Of a stretch of 64,000 nucleotides of DNA, positions 49,456-58,482 are shown in pieces. This stretch comes from Streptomyces radiopugnans (lineage in GTDB: Bacteria; Actinomycetota; Actinomycetes; Streptomycetales; Streptomycetaceae). The stretch is taken from assembly GCF_900110735.1 (NCBI RefSeq), contig NZ_FOET01000003.1, forward strand, positions 62,001-126,000. Reading direction: 5' to 3'. Below the pieces are notes generated by a model. That model was not told the origin of the DNA. It made no database searches and saw only the letters and a program-made list of their open reading frames with translations. The position numbers and the translations under genes were made by a program. Positions within the stretch are counted from its first letter, which is position 1. Every line of letters starts with the position of its first letter.

Positions 49456-52400
49456 TCACACGGAGGCGGGGCCGCCGACCTCCGCGCCCGAGCCGAGCAG
49501 CTCCCCCGCCGGCAGATCGGGGTGGGCGGCCCGCAGCTCCGCCAGCAGCTTCGCGGACTCGCGCGAGTCGACCGACGACAGCAGACGTACGGCGCGCTCC
49601 AGGTCGCCCCGGGCGGAGTCCTGTCCGGCACGGACCTCCGACAGCAGGACGAGGGCCTTCGCCTGCCACAGCACCGAGCCCAGCTTCCCGAAGATCTCGT
49701 GGGCCGCCCGCAGATGGCCGGCGGCGCTCGCCTCGCCTCCCCGCGCCAGCGCGATCTCGCCGAGCGCGTACAGCGCCTTCGCCTCGATGAGCTGCTCCCC
49801 CACCCGGCGGGCCAGCCCCAGGGCGTGCGCGAGGGTGGTCTCGGCGGTGTCCAGCCGGCCCTCCCGGTGCCGCAGCAGCCCCAGCCCATAGACCACGTGG
49901 ACCTCCCCGATGCGGTCACCGGTGTCGCGGACCATGCGCAGCACCCGGTGCAGCGCCTGGCGGGCGAGATCGATCCGGCCGGTGGCCATGTACACCTCGG
50001 CGAAGCGGTGCACGACCTGCACCTCCATCCTCGGGCACGACACCTCCCGGCAGATGGCCAGGGCCTCGTCCAGCAACTCGCCCGCGGTCTGCGGGTCCCC
50101 CTCGCCCAGGTGGAACTTGGCCAGGCTGCGCAGGATGTGCGCCTCCCCCACGCGGTCGCCCACGGCGCGCATCGTCCGCAGCGACTCGTCGTACCTGTCG
50201 AGCATCCTGGGGATGTCGCCGTACAGGCCGTCGACGTGCGCGGCGTTGCGCAGCACCAGGGCGCAGCCGTGCGCGTCGCCCTCCGCCCGGAAGGCGGCGA
50301 GCGCGGCCTCGAAGCAGTACCGCGCCTCGGCCATCTGGGTCTGGAACATGTGCAGCGTCCCCAGCGAGTACAGCATCGCCGCCGTGCCCGTGCGGTTGCC
50401 GGCCCGCTCGGCGGCCTCCCTGGCGACCGTGGCGCACTCGCGCCAGTCGTCGAAGTAGCCCTTCGCCTCGAACAGGGTGACCGCGGTCAGCGCCAGGTCC
50501 CAGCACAGCTCGTCCAGCCCGGCCTGCGCCGCCTGCCGCACGGCGGCCGTCAGGGCGCGCCGCTCGTCCTCCCACCAGCACGCCGGATCGCCCATGCCGT
50601 CCGGGTCCCAGCCCCCCGCCGGGCGCCAGCGCGGAGCGCTGCCGTGCAGGATCGTGTAGTCCCCGCCGTACTCGCTGCGGTGCGCCTCCTCCGCCAGGGC
50701 CAGCCAGCCGCCCAGCAGGCGGGACAGGGCCGCCGCGCGCTCGTGCCCGTCCTCCTCCGCCGACAGCCGCTCCCCGGCGTAGATCCGGATGAGGTCGTGG
50801 AAGCGGTAGCGGGGCGAACGGGATCCCGGGTACACCACGACGTCCAGGAGCTGCGCGTCCACCAGCGTGTCCAGGAGCTCCCTGCCCTCGGCCGGCGAGA
50901 CGTCCAGCAGCGCCGCCGCGTTCCAGTCCGGGAAGTCGAGGACCCTGACCATCGACAGACGCCGGAACAGCCTGGCCGCGGACTCGCCGAGGCCGCGGTA
51001 GGCCAGCTCCATGTTGGACCTCAACTCCAGCCCATGGTGGGCGAGTTCGTCCAGCCTGCGCGCCTCGTCGCGCAGCCGCCGCACCAGGCCCTCCATCTGC
51101 CAGTGGGGCCGCGAGGCCAGCCGCGCTCCGGCGATCCGCAGCGCCAGCGGCAGGCCGCCGCAGGACGTCACCAGCTCCACGGCCGCCTCGCGTTCGGCCT
51201 CCACACGGTCCTCACCGACGATCCTGGTGAGCAGCTCGATGGACTTGTCGGTGTCGAAGACGTCGATGTCGAGCCGGTGGGCGCCGGTCAGGCCGCCCAG
51301 GCGCTTGCGACTGGTGACGATCACCGCGCACGTGGGACTGCCGGGCAGCAGGGGCCGTACCTGCTCCTCCGAGGTGGCGTCGTCGAGCACCAGCAGCAGC
51401 CGCCTGCCCGACAGCTTGCTGCGGAAGAGCTCGACGCGCTCGTCCGTGTCCTCCGGCACCGCGGTGCCCGGAACGCCCAGCGCGCGCAGGAAGCGGGCCA
51501 GGAGGCGGGCGGTGCGGTCCTCGCCACCGGGGGTGCGCATGTCCGCGTAGAGCTGCCCGTCGGGGAAACGGGCGCTCAGTTCGTGTGCGGCCCGCACCGC
51601 GAGGCTGGACTTCCCCACCCCGCCCTTGCCGGAGATCGCGACGATCGGCACGCTCCAGCGTGCCCCTCCCTCCTCCCCGCCCTCCGTCAGCAGCCGCTTG
51701 ATCTCCTCCAGGAGGTCCTCGCGCCCGGTGAAGTCGGCGACGCTGGGCGGAAGCTGCTGGGGGACGAGCGCGCTCCCTCCCGCACGCGGCGCGGTGGAGC
51801 GCTGTTCACGCGCACCGGGACCGGAGGAGCTGGGCGGGGGCGGGCGGAGGTCCGCGGGCAGGTCGAGCGACGGATCGCGGTTCAGGATCGCCCGGGTCAG
51901 CTCCTGGAGCTCCTGGCTGGGCTCGACACCTATCTCCTCCACCATCACGGCGCGTGCCAGGCGCCCCGCCTCCAGGGCCTCGGCCTGGCGGCCCGCGCGG
52001 TACAGCGCCAGCATCAGGAAGCAGTGGAGCCGTTCGCGTAAAGGGTGTTCCGCCACCAACGCGCGTAATTCATGACAGATCTCCTCGTGCCTGCCCAACG
52101 CGAGGTCGAGCCGCACGAGCTCCTCGACGGCGGCCAGCCGCCGGTCCTCCAGGACGGTGGCCTCGCGCCGCACCATCCCGCTGGGGACGCCGGCGAGCGC
52201 GGCCCCCCGCCACAGGGCCAGGGCCTCGCGCAGCACCGCGGCCGCCCGCTCCTCGCCCCCCTCGTCCGCGTGCGACCGGGCCTCGGCCACCAGTGCGGAG
52301 AAGCGCAGGACGTCGAGCTCCTCGGAGCCGATCACCAGCATGTACCCCGGCTGGCGCGTGGCGATGGTGCCGGGGTGTCCGGCGTCGCCGAGGATCCTGC

Positions 52401-52608
52401 GCAGCCCGGAGATGCAGGTCTGGATCTGCCCGCGTGCCGTGGAGGGGGGAGCGGTGTCCCAGACGGCGTCGATGAGCTGCTCGACGGGGACGACGCGGTT
52501 CGCGTTGAGGCCGAGCACGGCCAGTACGGCCCGCTGCCTGGGGCCTCCGAGGTCGACCGACCGACCGTCCACCACAAGATCGACCGGGCCGAGGAGCCTC
52601 AGACCCAT
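49456..52608 (-). CDS. AfsR/SARP-family transcriptional activator with NB-ARC and TPR domains
   Basis: A 1050-residue regulator. Residues 1-95 are an OmpR-like winged HTH (LGPVDLVVDGR, then GGPRQRAVLAVLGLNANRVV), 96-245 a BTAD domain, 290-620 an NB-ARC ATPase with P-loop GKGGVGKS (327-334) and LLLVLDDATS, and 650-1050 TPR repeats. It most likely activates the cluster. Two TTA codons (residues 181 and 190) put it under the bldA tRNA. It has long size for SARPs, as in AfsR. Direct repeats with 11-bp period upstream of the carrier gene are candidate targets. Confidence 0.93.
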   Translation of the reverse strand: MGLRLLGPVDLVVDGRSVDLGGPRQRAVLAVLGLNANRVVPVEQLIDAVWDTAPPSTARGQIQTCISGLRRILGDAGHPGTIATRQPGYMLVIGSEELDVLRFSALVAEARSHADEGGEERAAAVLREALALWRGAALAGVPSGMVRREATVLEDRRLAAVEELVRLDLALGRHEEICHELRALVAEHPLRERLHCFLMLALYRAGRQAEALEAGRLARAVMVEEIGVEPSQELQELTRAILNRDPSLDLPADLRPPPPSSSGPGAREQRSTAPRAGGSALVPQQLPPSVADFTGREDLLEEIKRLLTEGGEEGGARWSVPIVAISGKGGVGKSSLAVRAAHELSARFPDGQLYADMRTPGGEDRTARLLARFLRALGVPGTAVPEDTDERVELFRSKLSGRRLLLVLDDATSEEQVRPLLPGSPTCAVIVTSRKRLGGLTGAHRLDIDVFDTDKSIELLTRIVGEDRVEAEREAAVELVTSCGGLPLALRIAGARLASRPHWQMEGLVRRLRDEARRLDELAHHGLELRSNMELAYRGLGESAARLFRRLSMVRVLDFPDWNAAALLDVSPAEGRELLDTLVDAQLLDVVVYPGSRSPRYRFHDLIRIYAGERLSAEEDGHERAAALSRLLGGWLALAEEAHRSEYGGDYTILHGSAPRWRPAGGWDPDGMGDPACWWEDERRALTAAVRQAAQAGLDELCWDLALTAVTLFEAKGYFDDWRECATVAREAAERAGNRTGTAAMLYSLGTLHMFQTQMAEARYCFEAALAAFRAEGDAHGCALVLRNAAHVDGLYGDIPRMLDRYDESLRTMRAVGDRVGEAHILRSLAKFHLGEGDPQTAGELLDEALAICREVSCPRMEVQVVHRFAEVYMATGRIDLARQALHRVLRMVRDTGDRIGEVHVVYGLGLLRHREGRLDTAETTLAHALGLARRVGEQLIEAKALYALGEIALARGGEASAAGHLRAAHEIFGKLGSVLWQAKALVLLSEVRAGQDSARGDLERAVRLLSSVDSRESAKLLAELRAAHPDLPAGELLGSGAEVGGPASV

Positions 52609-52730
52609 TCAGCACCCCCCGTGCATGGCGAATCCGTGGTCGAGACCACCTTGACGGGCTTTGACGGTGCCCCATCTTCCGGCCCCTGTCAACGACGCCT
52701 CCGGGCGCCGGACGGAGCCCTTCCCGCCCG

Positions 52731-53801
52731 TCAGCGCCCTCGCCGGTCACGCCCCGGCCCGGGGGGACGCGGCCCGGGGGGAACGCGCTCCGGGGTGAGC
52801 TCGATCCGGGCCGCGACCGGGAGGTGGTCGCTGCCGGTGGCGGGGAGGGTCCACAGACGGGTGACGGCGGCGCCGCGGGCCATGACGTGGTCGATCCGGG
52901 CGACGGGGAAGGCCGTGGGCCAGCTGAAGGAGAAGCCGTCAGCCGCCTCCCGGCCGGTGGAGTCCACACCGTTCAGGACGGGGGCGAGCCCGCGGTCGTC
53001 CAGGGTGCCGTTGAAGTCGCCCAGCACGATCACGCGGGGCAGTTCCTCCGCCCGCAGAGCCTCCCCCAGCAGAGCGGCGCTCTCGTCCCGCCGCCTCGTG
53101 TCGAAGCCGCTCGCGCGGATGCGCACCGAGGGCAGATGGGCCACGTGCACGGCGACGTCGCCGTGCGGGGTGCGCACGGCGGTGCGCAGCCCGCGGTTCC
53201 AGTCGGGGCCGAGGTCCGCGGGACGGATGTCCAGCGGGCGGGTGCCGGTCAGCGGGTGCCTGGACCACAGGCCGACGGTCCCCGCCACCGCGTGGTGTGG
53301 GTACTCCCGCGCCAGCGCCTCACCGTAGGCGGGCAGGGCGGCGGGGGTCAGCTCCTGCAGCGCGACGACGTCGGGACCGGCGGAGGCCAGGGCCCGCGCG
53401 GTGGCGGCCGGGTCTCGGTTCTCGTCGCTCGCGTTGTGCTGGACGGCCGTGAGGAGGGCGGCACCGGCGGTGGTGCCGGCCGTATCCCCGCCCCGGGGCG
53501 CCAAGGTGCCGTGGAAGAGGGCGAGCCAGACCGCCGACGGCAGCGCCAGCGCCGCCAGGGCGAGGGCCGAGCGGCGTACCAGCGCTGCGGCCAGCAGCAC
53601 GGGGACGGCCAGACCGAGCCACGGCAGGAAGGCCTCCAGCAGGCTGCCCAGACCGAGTACGGCGCCCGGCACCAGGGGGTGGAACGCAGTCACCCCGGCC
53701 GTGAGCACGGCGAGCGCGGCGGGGACACGGCCCCTGCTCCATGCGGTGCGGCCCGTGGCGTCCGCGCCCCGCCACCGCCGTGCCCCCGCCATCCGTGCCA
53801 C
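52731..53801 (-). CDS. Membrane-anchored endonuclease/exonuclease/phosphatase-family protein
   Basis: A 356-residue protein. Residues about 20-110 contain three membrane spans (VPAALAVLTAGVTAFHPL and two more). Residues 120-340 are an EEP domain with TAVQHNASDENR, VVALQELTP carrying the catalytic Glu, a PADLGPDWNRGLRT turn, GDFNGTLDDRG and the closing GSDHLPV. EEP enzymes cut phosphodiesters of DNA, RNA or lipids, and bacterial ones of this shape may act on the outer face. The start is GTG at 53801. It lies beyond the SARP gene and is probably outside the cluster. Confidence 0.85.
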   Translation of the reverse strand: MARMAGARRWRGADATGRTAWSRGRVPAALAVLTAGVTAFHPLVPGAVLGLGSLLEAFLPWLGLAVPVLLAAALVRRSALALAALALPSAVWLALFHGTLAPRGGDTAGTTAGAALLTAVQHNASDENRDPAATARALASAGPDVVALQELTPAALPAYGEALAREYPHHAVAGTVGLWSRHPLTGTRPLDIRPADLGPDWNRGLRTAVRTPHGDVAVHVAHLPSVRIRASGFDTRRRDESAALLGEALRAEELPRVIVLGDFNGTLDDRGLAPVLNGVDSTGREAADGFSFSWPTAFPVARIDHVMARGAAVTRLWTLPATGSDHLPVAARIELTPERVPPGPRPPGPGRDRRGR

Positions 53802-53935
53802 GCGCGCCCCCTCCCGGCCTTCCGGGCCCTACGACCTCCCGGGAGCATGGCACGCCGCGGCTGCGCGGCCGGGCGGCGGGGTGGGGAGCCGGGGTGGGGA
53901 GCCGGGGTCGGGCAGTGGCTCGGGCGGAGCGCGGC

Positions 53936-54226
53936 TCAGAGGTTCTTGGGGTCGAAGGGGTCGTGCTCGGTGATCAGCTTGTCCAGCCGGGCCTTGTCCA
54001 CGCGGGTGGTCACCTCCTGCATCTCCTGCCGGTCCCGCACGCACTTGGCCAGCGTGAAGGTGGAGGAGATCAGGAAGAGGACGCCGATCGCCAGGAAGCC
54101 GCGCTCCCACGGCCCCATCGGCATGTAGGCGACGCCGAGGCCCACGGCGAGCAGCGAGAGCGCGAAGGAGGCGACGGCCTGCACGAAGAACGCGGCCGTG
54201 GTGGGCCGCTGGACTGGTGTGGTCAT
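53936..54226 (-). CDS. YiaA/YiaB-like inner-membrane protein
   Basis: A 96-residue protein with two membrane spans, AAFFVQAVASFALSLLAVGL and FLAIGVLFLISSTFTLA, matching the YiaA/YiaB inner-membrane family. A short charged C-terminal tail (RVDKARLDKLITEHDPFDPK) follows. Function is unknown in this family. The ATG at 54226 (MTTPVQRP) is used; an ATG at 54262 would add twelve residues. It is not obviously in an operon. Confidence 0.8.
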   Translation of the reverse strand: MTTPVQRPTTAAFFVQAVASFALSLLAVGLGVAYMPMGPWERGFLAIGVLFLISSTFTLAKCVRDRQEMQEVTTRVDKARLDKLITEHDPFDPKNL

Positions 54227-54366
54227 GGCCACCACGGTGGCGCGGCCCGGCGGCGTCCGCATGAGTACGGCTACTCAGCCCCTCCGGGGACGCGCGCGGG
54301 AGCGGGACGGCGGGTGGAGGGGGCGGCGGGGGCGGATGCCGGGGCGGGCGCCCGGGGCGGGGGCGG

Positions 54367-55170
54367 TCAGCGCAGCACCCGGTCCCGCAGGACGGGGAAG
54401 TCCTCGCGGACCTTGGCGACGTACGCCGGATCCAGCTCGGCGGTGACCACCCGCTCCTCGGCGTCCGGCGCCTCGGCCAGGGTCTCGCCCCAGGGGTCGA
54501 TGATCGCGCTGCGGCCCGCCTGGGGGACGCCCGCATGGGTGCCGGCGGTGCCGCAGGCCAGTACGTACGCCTGGTTCTCCACGGCGCGGGCGCGGGCCAG
54601 CAGGGACCAGTGGGAGGCGCGGCGGGCGGGCCAGCCCGCCGGGACCACCAGTGCGCGGGCGTCCGCGTCGGTCAGTGCGCGGAACAGCTCGGGGAAGCGC
54701 AGGTCGTAGCAGGTGGCCAGGCCCAGGGTGATGCCGGGCAGGGCGACGGTGACCGGCTCGGCGCCGGCGGACATCAGGGTCGCCTCGCCGCGGTCAAAGC
54801 CGAAGCGGTGGATCTTGCGGTACACGGCGGCCCGCTCGCCGTCGGGGGAGAAGACCAGGGAGGTGTTGTACAGAGCCGTGCCGCCGGCGTGCTCGGCCCG
54901 TTCCACGACGGACCCGGCGTGCAGCCAGACGCGCGCCTCGCGGGCCGCCTCGGACATGGCGAGCGCGGTGGGCCCGTCCAGCGGCTCGGCGCCGGCCTCG
55001 AAGGAGTCGAAGGCGAAGGCCCCGACCGTCCACAGCTCGGGCAGGACGACCAGGTCCGAGCCCGTCTGCCCGCGTACGAGCGAGGCGGCCCGCGCGCGGC
55101 GCGCTTCGACCGTTTCGTCCGGGTCCACACCGATCTGGATGAGGGAGGCGCGCACCGTACCACCGTCCAT
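54367..55170 (-). CDS. Nitrilase-superfamily carbon-nitrogen hydrolase
   Basis: A 267-residue amidase of the nitrilase superfamily with the Glu-Lys-Cys triad: VVLPELW (Glu near 45), YRKIHRFGF (Lys) and GLATCYDLRFPEL (Cys). This group includes omega-amidase (Nit2) and other amide hydrolases. The ATG at 55170 (MDGGTVRASLIQIG) is used. It is divergent from the next gene, with a 160-bp shared promoter region. Substrate unknown. Confidence 0.9.
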   Translation of the reverse strand: MDGGTVRASLIQIGVDPDETVEARRARAASLVRGQTGSDLVVLPELWTVGAFAFDSFEAGAEPLDGPTALAMSEAAREARVWLHAGSVVERAEHAGGTALYNTSLVFSPDGERAAVYRKIHRFGFDRGEATLMSAGAEPVTVALPGITLGLATCYDLRFPELFRALTDADARALVVPAGWPARRASHWSLLARARAVENQAYVLACGTAGTHAGVPQAGRSAIIDPWGETLAEAPDAEERVVTAELDPAYVAKVREDFPVLRDRVLR

Positions 55171-55332
55171 GGGTTCGAGGGGGCCAAACGCCGGTCGAAA
55201 GCCGGTCGAAAGCAGCCTACGATCGTCACCCGAAAGGCCTGTCAGGCTGCCCGCCCGCAGCGTAACTTGAGAGCACCCAGTCCGCGAACCCACACCATCC
55301 ACACGTATTCAGCACGTATCCGAGGGGTCCTG

Positions 55333-56157
55333 TTGACCGACCACCCTAGCCTTCAGCCCTACGCCGACGCCTGGGCCCACTCCATCGAGGCGATATCCGA
55401 GCTGGTCTCCCCGCTGGTCGAGGGCGAGTGGAACCGCGCGACCGAGTGCCCCGGATGGTCGGTCCGCGACATCGTCTCCCACGTCATCGGGTCGGAGTGC
55501 GAGATGCTGGGCGACCCCCGTCCCATCCACTCCCTGCCGCGGGACCTGTTCCACGTGAAGGACGAGGTCAGCCGCCGCGTCGAGGTCCAGGTGGACGTGC
55601 GGCGCTGCCACACCGCGCCGGAGATGACCAGCGAGCTGGAGTACACGATCATCCGCAGGTCGCGCCAGTTGCGGAACGAGAAGCGCGACCCGTCGACGAT
55701 GGTGATGACCCCGCTCGGCCGGGAGATGACGCTGGAACGGGCGCTGCGGCTGCGGGCGTTCGACGTGTGGGTGCACGAGCAGGATCTGCGGCGGGCGCTG
55801 GGCAGGCCGGGCAACCTGGACTCCCCCGGCGCGCACGTCGCGCGGGACGTGCTGCTGGAGGGGCTGCCCAAGGTGGTCGCCAAGGACGCCGGGGCGCCGC
55901 CGAACTCGGCGGTCGTCCTCGACGTGAGCGGACCGCTGGAGTTCATGCGGACCGTGCGCGTGGACGCCGAGGGCCGGGGCACGGTGGACGGCAGCGTCTC
56001 ACTGGGGCCGGCGGTCACGCTGGCGACGGACTGGGAGACGTATCTGCGGCTGGCCTGCGGGCGGGTGCGGCCCGCGGCGGTGCGCGGGAACCTCAAGATC
56101 GAGGGCGACCAGGCCCTCGCGGACGCGATCCTCGCGCACTTCGCCATCACGCCCTGA
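55333..56157 (+). CDS. Maleylpyruvate-isomerase-family mycothiol-dependent enzyme
   Basis: A 274-residue protein of the DinB-like mycothiol-dependent enzyme family. ECPGWSVRDIVSHVIGSECE holds the first metal His, and VWVHEQDLRRALGRPG carries the His-Glu-Asp set; the C-terminal half (about 165-274) is an SCP2-like domain. These enzymes use mycothiol as thiol donor or cofactor for isomerisation or conjugation, a role glutathione plays elsewhere. The only fitting start is a TTG at 55333, preceded by GAGGGG; no ATG or GTG lies near. It is alone in its operon. Confidence 0.82.
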   Translation: MTDHPSLQPYADAWAHSIEAISELVSPLVEGEWNRATECPGWSVRDIVSHVIGSECEMLGDPRPIHSLPRDLFHVKDEVSRRVEVQVDVRRCHTAPEMTSELEYTIIRRSRQLRNEKRDPSTMVMTPLGREMTLERALRLRAFDVWVHEQDLRRALGRPGNLDSPGAHVARDVLLEGLPKVVAKDAGAPPNSAVVLDVSGPLEFMRTVRVDAEGRGTVDGSVSLGPAVTLATDWETYLRLACGRVRPAAVRGNLKIEGDQALADAILAHFAITP

Positions 56158-56230
56158 GCGTCCGGGGCGCGGGCCCTGGGGTGCCGCGCCCCGCGGTCCC
56201 GGACCGGTGCGCCCTCACACCGTCACGTCC

Positions 56231-57583
56231 TCACACCGGCACGTGCACCGCCTCGACGCGGCTGGCCACCACCCGCTCGCGCTCGCGGCGGTGCGCCCGG
56301 CCGCGCAGCCGGAGGATCTGGGCGGTGCCCAGCGCCTGGAGGACGAAGACGGAGGCGAACGCGATCCGGTAGTCGTCGCCGGTCGCGTCCAGCAGGACGC
56401 CCACCGCCAGCAGGGTGGTCATGGAGGCCGTGAAGCCGCCGATGTTGACGATGCCCGACGCCGTGCCCTGCCGCTCGGGCGGATTGGCGGGGCGGGCGAA
56501 GTCGAAGCCGATCATCGAGCCCGGACCGCAGGCGCCGAGCACCACGCACATCAGGACCAGCGCCCACAGCGGGGCCCGCCCCGGCCAGCACAGCACCATC
56601 GCCCAGACGGCGGCCGTGGCCAGCACCGTGCCGAGCGCGATCGGCGCCCGTGCGCTGTGGTGCCGGGCGATGACCTGGCCGTAGACCAGGCCGATGGCCA
56701 TGTTGGAGAGCACCACCACGGTCAGCAGGGTGCCGGCCTCGGCGCGGGTGCGGCCCTGCGCCTCGACGAGGAACGGCATCCCCCACAGCAGCAGGAAGAC
56801 CATGCCGGGGAACTGGGTGGTGAAGTGCACCCACATGCCCAGCCGGGTGCCCGGCTCGCGCCACGCCTCGGCGAGCTGGCGGCGTACGTAGCCGCGCTCG
56901 CGCACCGGCTCCGGCCCGGGTGCGGCGGCAGCGGGGGCGGGTACGGAGGCGGGGGCGGGTACGGGGGCGGGGGCCTCGGGCCGGTCCCTGAGGAAGACCA
57001 GGACGAGCACCAGGACCAGCACGCCCAGCGCGGCGCTGCCCGCGAAGGTCGGCGTCCAGCCGAATGCGGCCAGCAGGCGCGCCAGGACCAGTGTGGTCAG
57101 CAGGTTGCCCGCCATCCCGAACAACGCCGCGACCTGGGCGATCAGCGGACCGCGGCGGGGCGGGAACCAGTTGGAGCCCAGCCTCAGCACGCTGATGAAC
57201 GTCATGGCGTCGCCGCAGCCCAGCAGCGCGCGGGCGGCCAGCGCCATGACGTACGAGCCGGAGAGCGCGAAGGCGAACTGGCCGGTGGTGAACAGCACTA
57301 TGCCCAGGGTCAGGACCTTCTTGGTGCCCCAGCGGTCCACCAGCAGGCCGACGGGTATCTGCATCCCGGCGTAGACCAGGAGCTGGAGGATGGAGAAGGT
57401 CGACAGGGCCGAGGCGTTGATGTGGAAGCGGTCGGCGGCGTCGATGCCCGCGACGCCCAGGCTGGTGCGGTAGGTGATGGCGGTGAAGTAGACGGCGACG
57501 CCCAGTCCCCACACGAAGGCAGCCCGCGGGCCGCCGAGCCGCACTCCGGAAGCCGGGGTTCCGGGCAGGTTCCCGCCGCTCAC
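56231..57583 (-). CDS. MFS transporter (12 TM)
   Basis: A 450-residue MFS transporter. Spans include AFVWGLGVAVYFTAITYRTS, then LVDRWGTKKVLTLGIVLF (motif A) and LAARALLGCGDAMTFIS, with a low-complexity Pro/Ala loop in the middle. The sugar-phosphate/anion group is similar. The GTG start overlaps the GntR stop (GTGA), so the regulator and the transporter are co-translated. The substrate is probably the regulator's ligand or a metabolite of it. Confidence 0.85.
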   Translation of the reverse strand: MSGGNLPGTPASGVRLGGPRAAFVWGLGVAVYFTAITYRTSLGVAGIDAADRFHINASALSTFSILQLLVYAGMQIPVGLLVDRWGTKKVLTLGIVLFTTGQFAFALSGSYVMALAARALLGCGDAMTFISVLRLGSNWFPPRRGPLIAQVAALFGMAGNLLTTLVLARLLAAFGWTPTFAGSAALGVLVLVLVLVFLRDRPEAPAPVPAPASVPAPAAAAPGPEPVRERGYVRRQLAEAWREPGTRLGMWVHFTTQFPGMVFLLLWGMPFLVEAQGRTRAEAGTLLTVVVLSNMAIGLVYGQVIARHHSARAPIALGTVLATAAVWAMVLCWPGRAPLWALVLMCVVLGACGPGSMIGFDFARPANPPERQGTASGIVNIGGFTASMTTLLAVGVLLDATGDDYRIAFASVFVLQALGTAQILRLRGRAHRRERERVVASRVEAVHVPV

Positions 57584-58239
57584 CGGACCTCACCGCGCAG
57601 CAGGTGCCGCACGGAGCCGACGTGGCCGCGCACCGCCTCGGCGGCGGCCTCCGCGTCCCCCGTGCGCAGCGCGCGCAGGATCTCGGTGTGCTCGGTGATG
57701 TTCTTGGCGATCCGGTCGGGGTGGGAGTGCATCACGGCGACGCCCATGCGGAGCTGGCGGTCGCGGAGCTGGTCGTACAGGCGCTCCAGGATCTGGTTGC
57801 CGGCCGCCCTGACCACGGTGGCGTGGAAGCAGCGGTCGGTGGCGGCCACCGCCGCCAGGTCGCCGGTCCCGGCCTGGCGCCGCTGCTGCTCCAGGAGTTC
57901 GCCGAGCCGGTCCAGCAGGTCGCGCGGCGCGGGGGTGACCTTGCGCACGGCGTGCTCCTCGACCAGCAGCCTGGTCTCGACGACGTCGCCGATCTCCTGG
58001 GCGGAGACGGGCAGGACGAGCGCGCCCTTCTTGGGGTAGAGCCTGATCAGGCCCTCGGCCTCCAGGCGCAGCAGCGCCTCCCGCACGGGGGTGCGGGAGA
58101 CCCCGACCGCCCCGGCCAGCTCGCCCTCGGTGAGCAGGGCGCCGCCCTCGTAGCGGCGCTCCAGTACGGCCTGTTTGACGTGGGCGTAGACGCGTTCGGC
58201 GGCGGGGGGCGTCGGGGGCGCGGAGGACTGGGAGGGCAT
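57580..58239 (-). CDS. GntR/FadR-family regulator
   Basis: A 219-residue GntR regulator of the FadR (FCD) group. The HTH is clear (ALLTEGELAGAVGVSRTPVR, then EALLRLEAEGLI). The FCD domain carries metal-binding His residues in ATDRCFHATVVRAAG, MHSHPDRIAKN and VRGHVGSVRHLL. It is coupled to the MFS gene and most likely controls it. The ATG at 58239 is used. The region upstream (TTGTATCTATGG on the minus strand) may hold its operator. Confidence 0.9.
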   Translation of the reverse strand: MPSQSSAPPTPPAAERVYAHVKQAVLERRYEGGALLTEGELAGAVGVSRTPVREALLRLEAEGLIRLYPKKGALVLPVSAQEIGDVVETRLLVEEHAVRKVTPAPRDLLDRLGELLEQQRRQAGTGDLAAVAATDRCFHATVVRAAGNQILERLYDQLRDRQLRMGVAVMHSHPDRIAKNITEHTEILRALRTGDAEAAAEAVRGHVGSVRHLLRGEVR

Positions 58240-58362
58240 GGACACACCATAGATACAACAGGTATGCGTGCCCATCCCCGTCCGCCATGCGGGACGGGGC
58301 GGAACGGAACGGGGCGCAGGCGGCCCGGACAGGAACGGACGGGGCCGTCCGGGGCCGTCCGC

Positions 58363-58405
58363 ACGGCGGGGCCCGCCGCACGGTGCGTGCGGCGGGCCCC
58401 GCCGT
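58363..58405. terminator. Hairpin terminator of the bkd operon
   Basis: A perfect 19-bp stem (58363-58381 with 58387-58405) with a 5-base loop, downstream of the E2 gene on the minus strand and ahead of the GntR gene. Confidence 0.8.
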
Positions 58406-58430
58406 GGTCCGCCGGGCCGCTCGGGCCCGG

Positions 58431-58482
58431 GTGATCAGGCCCAGGTGATCAGGCCCAGGTGATCAGGCCCAGGTGATCAGGC
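58431..58482. repeat. 14-bp tandem repeat covering the end of the E2 gene
   Basis: GTGATCAGGC recurs at 58431, 58445, 58459 and 58473, a 14-bp period; the last copies overlap the final codons and stop of the E2 gene. Each unit contains TGATCA and, on the minus strand, an ITWA-stop coding pattern, so extra copies lie just after the real stop. Confidence 0.8.
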
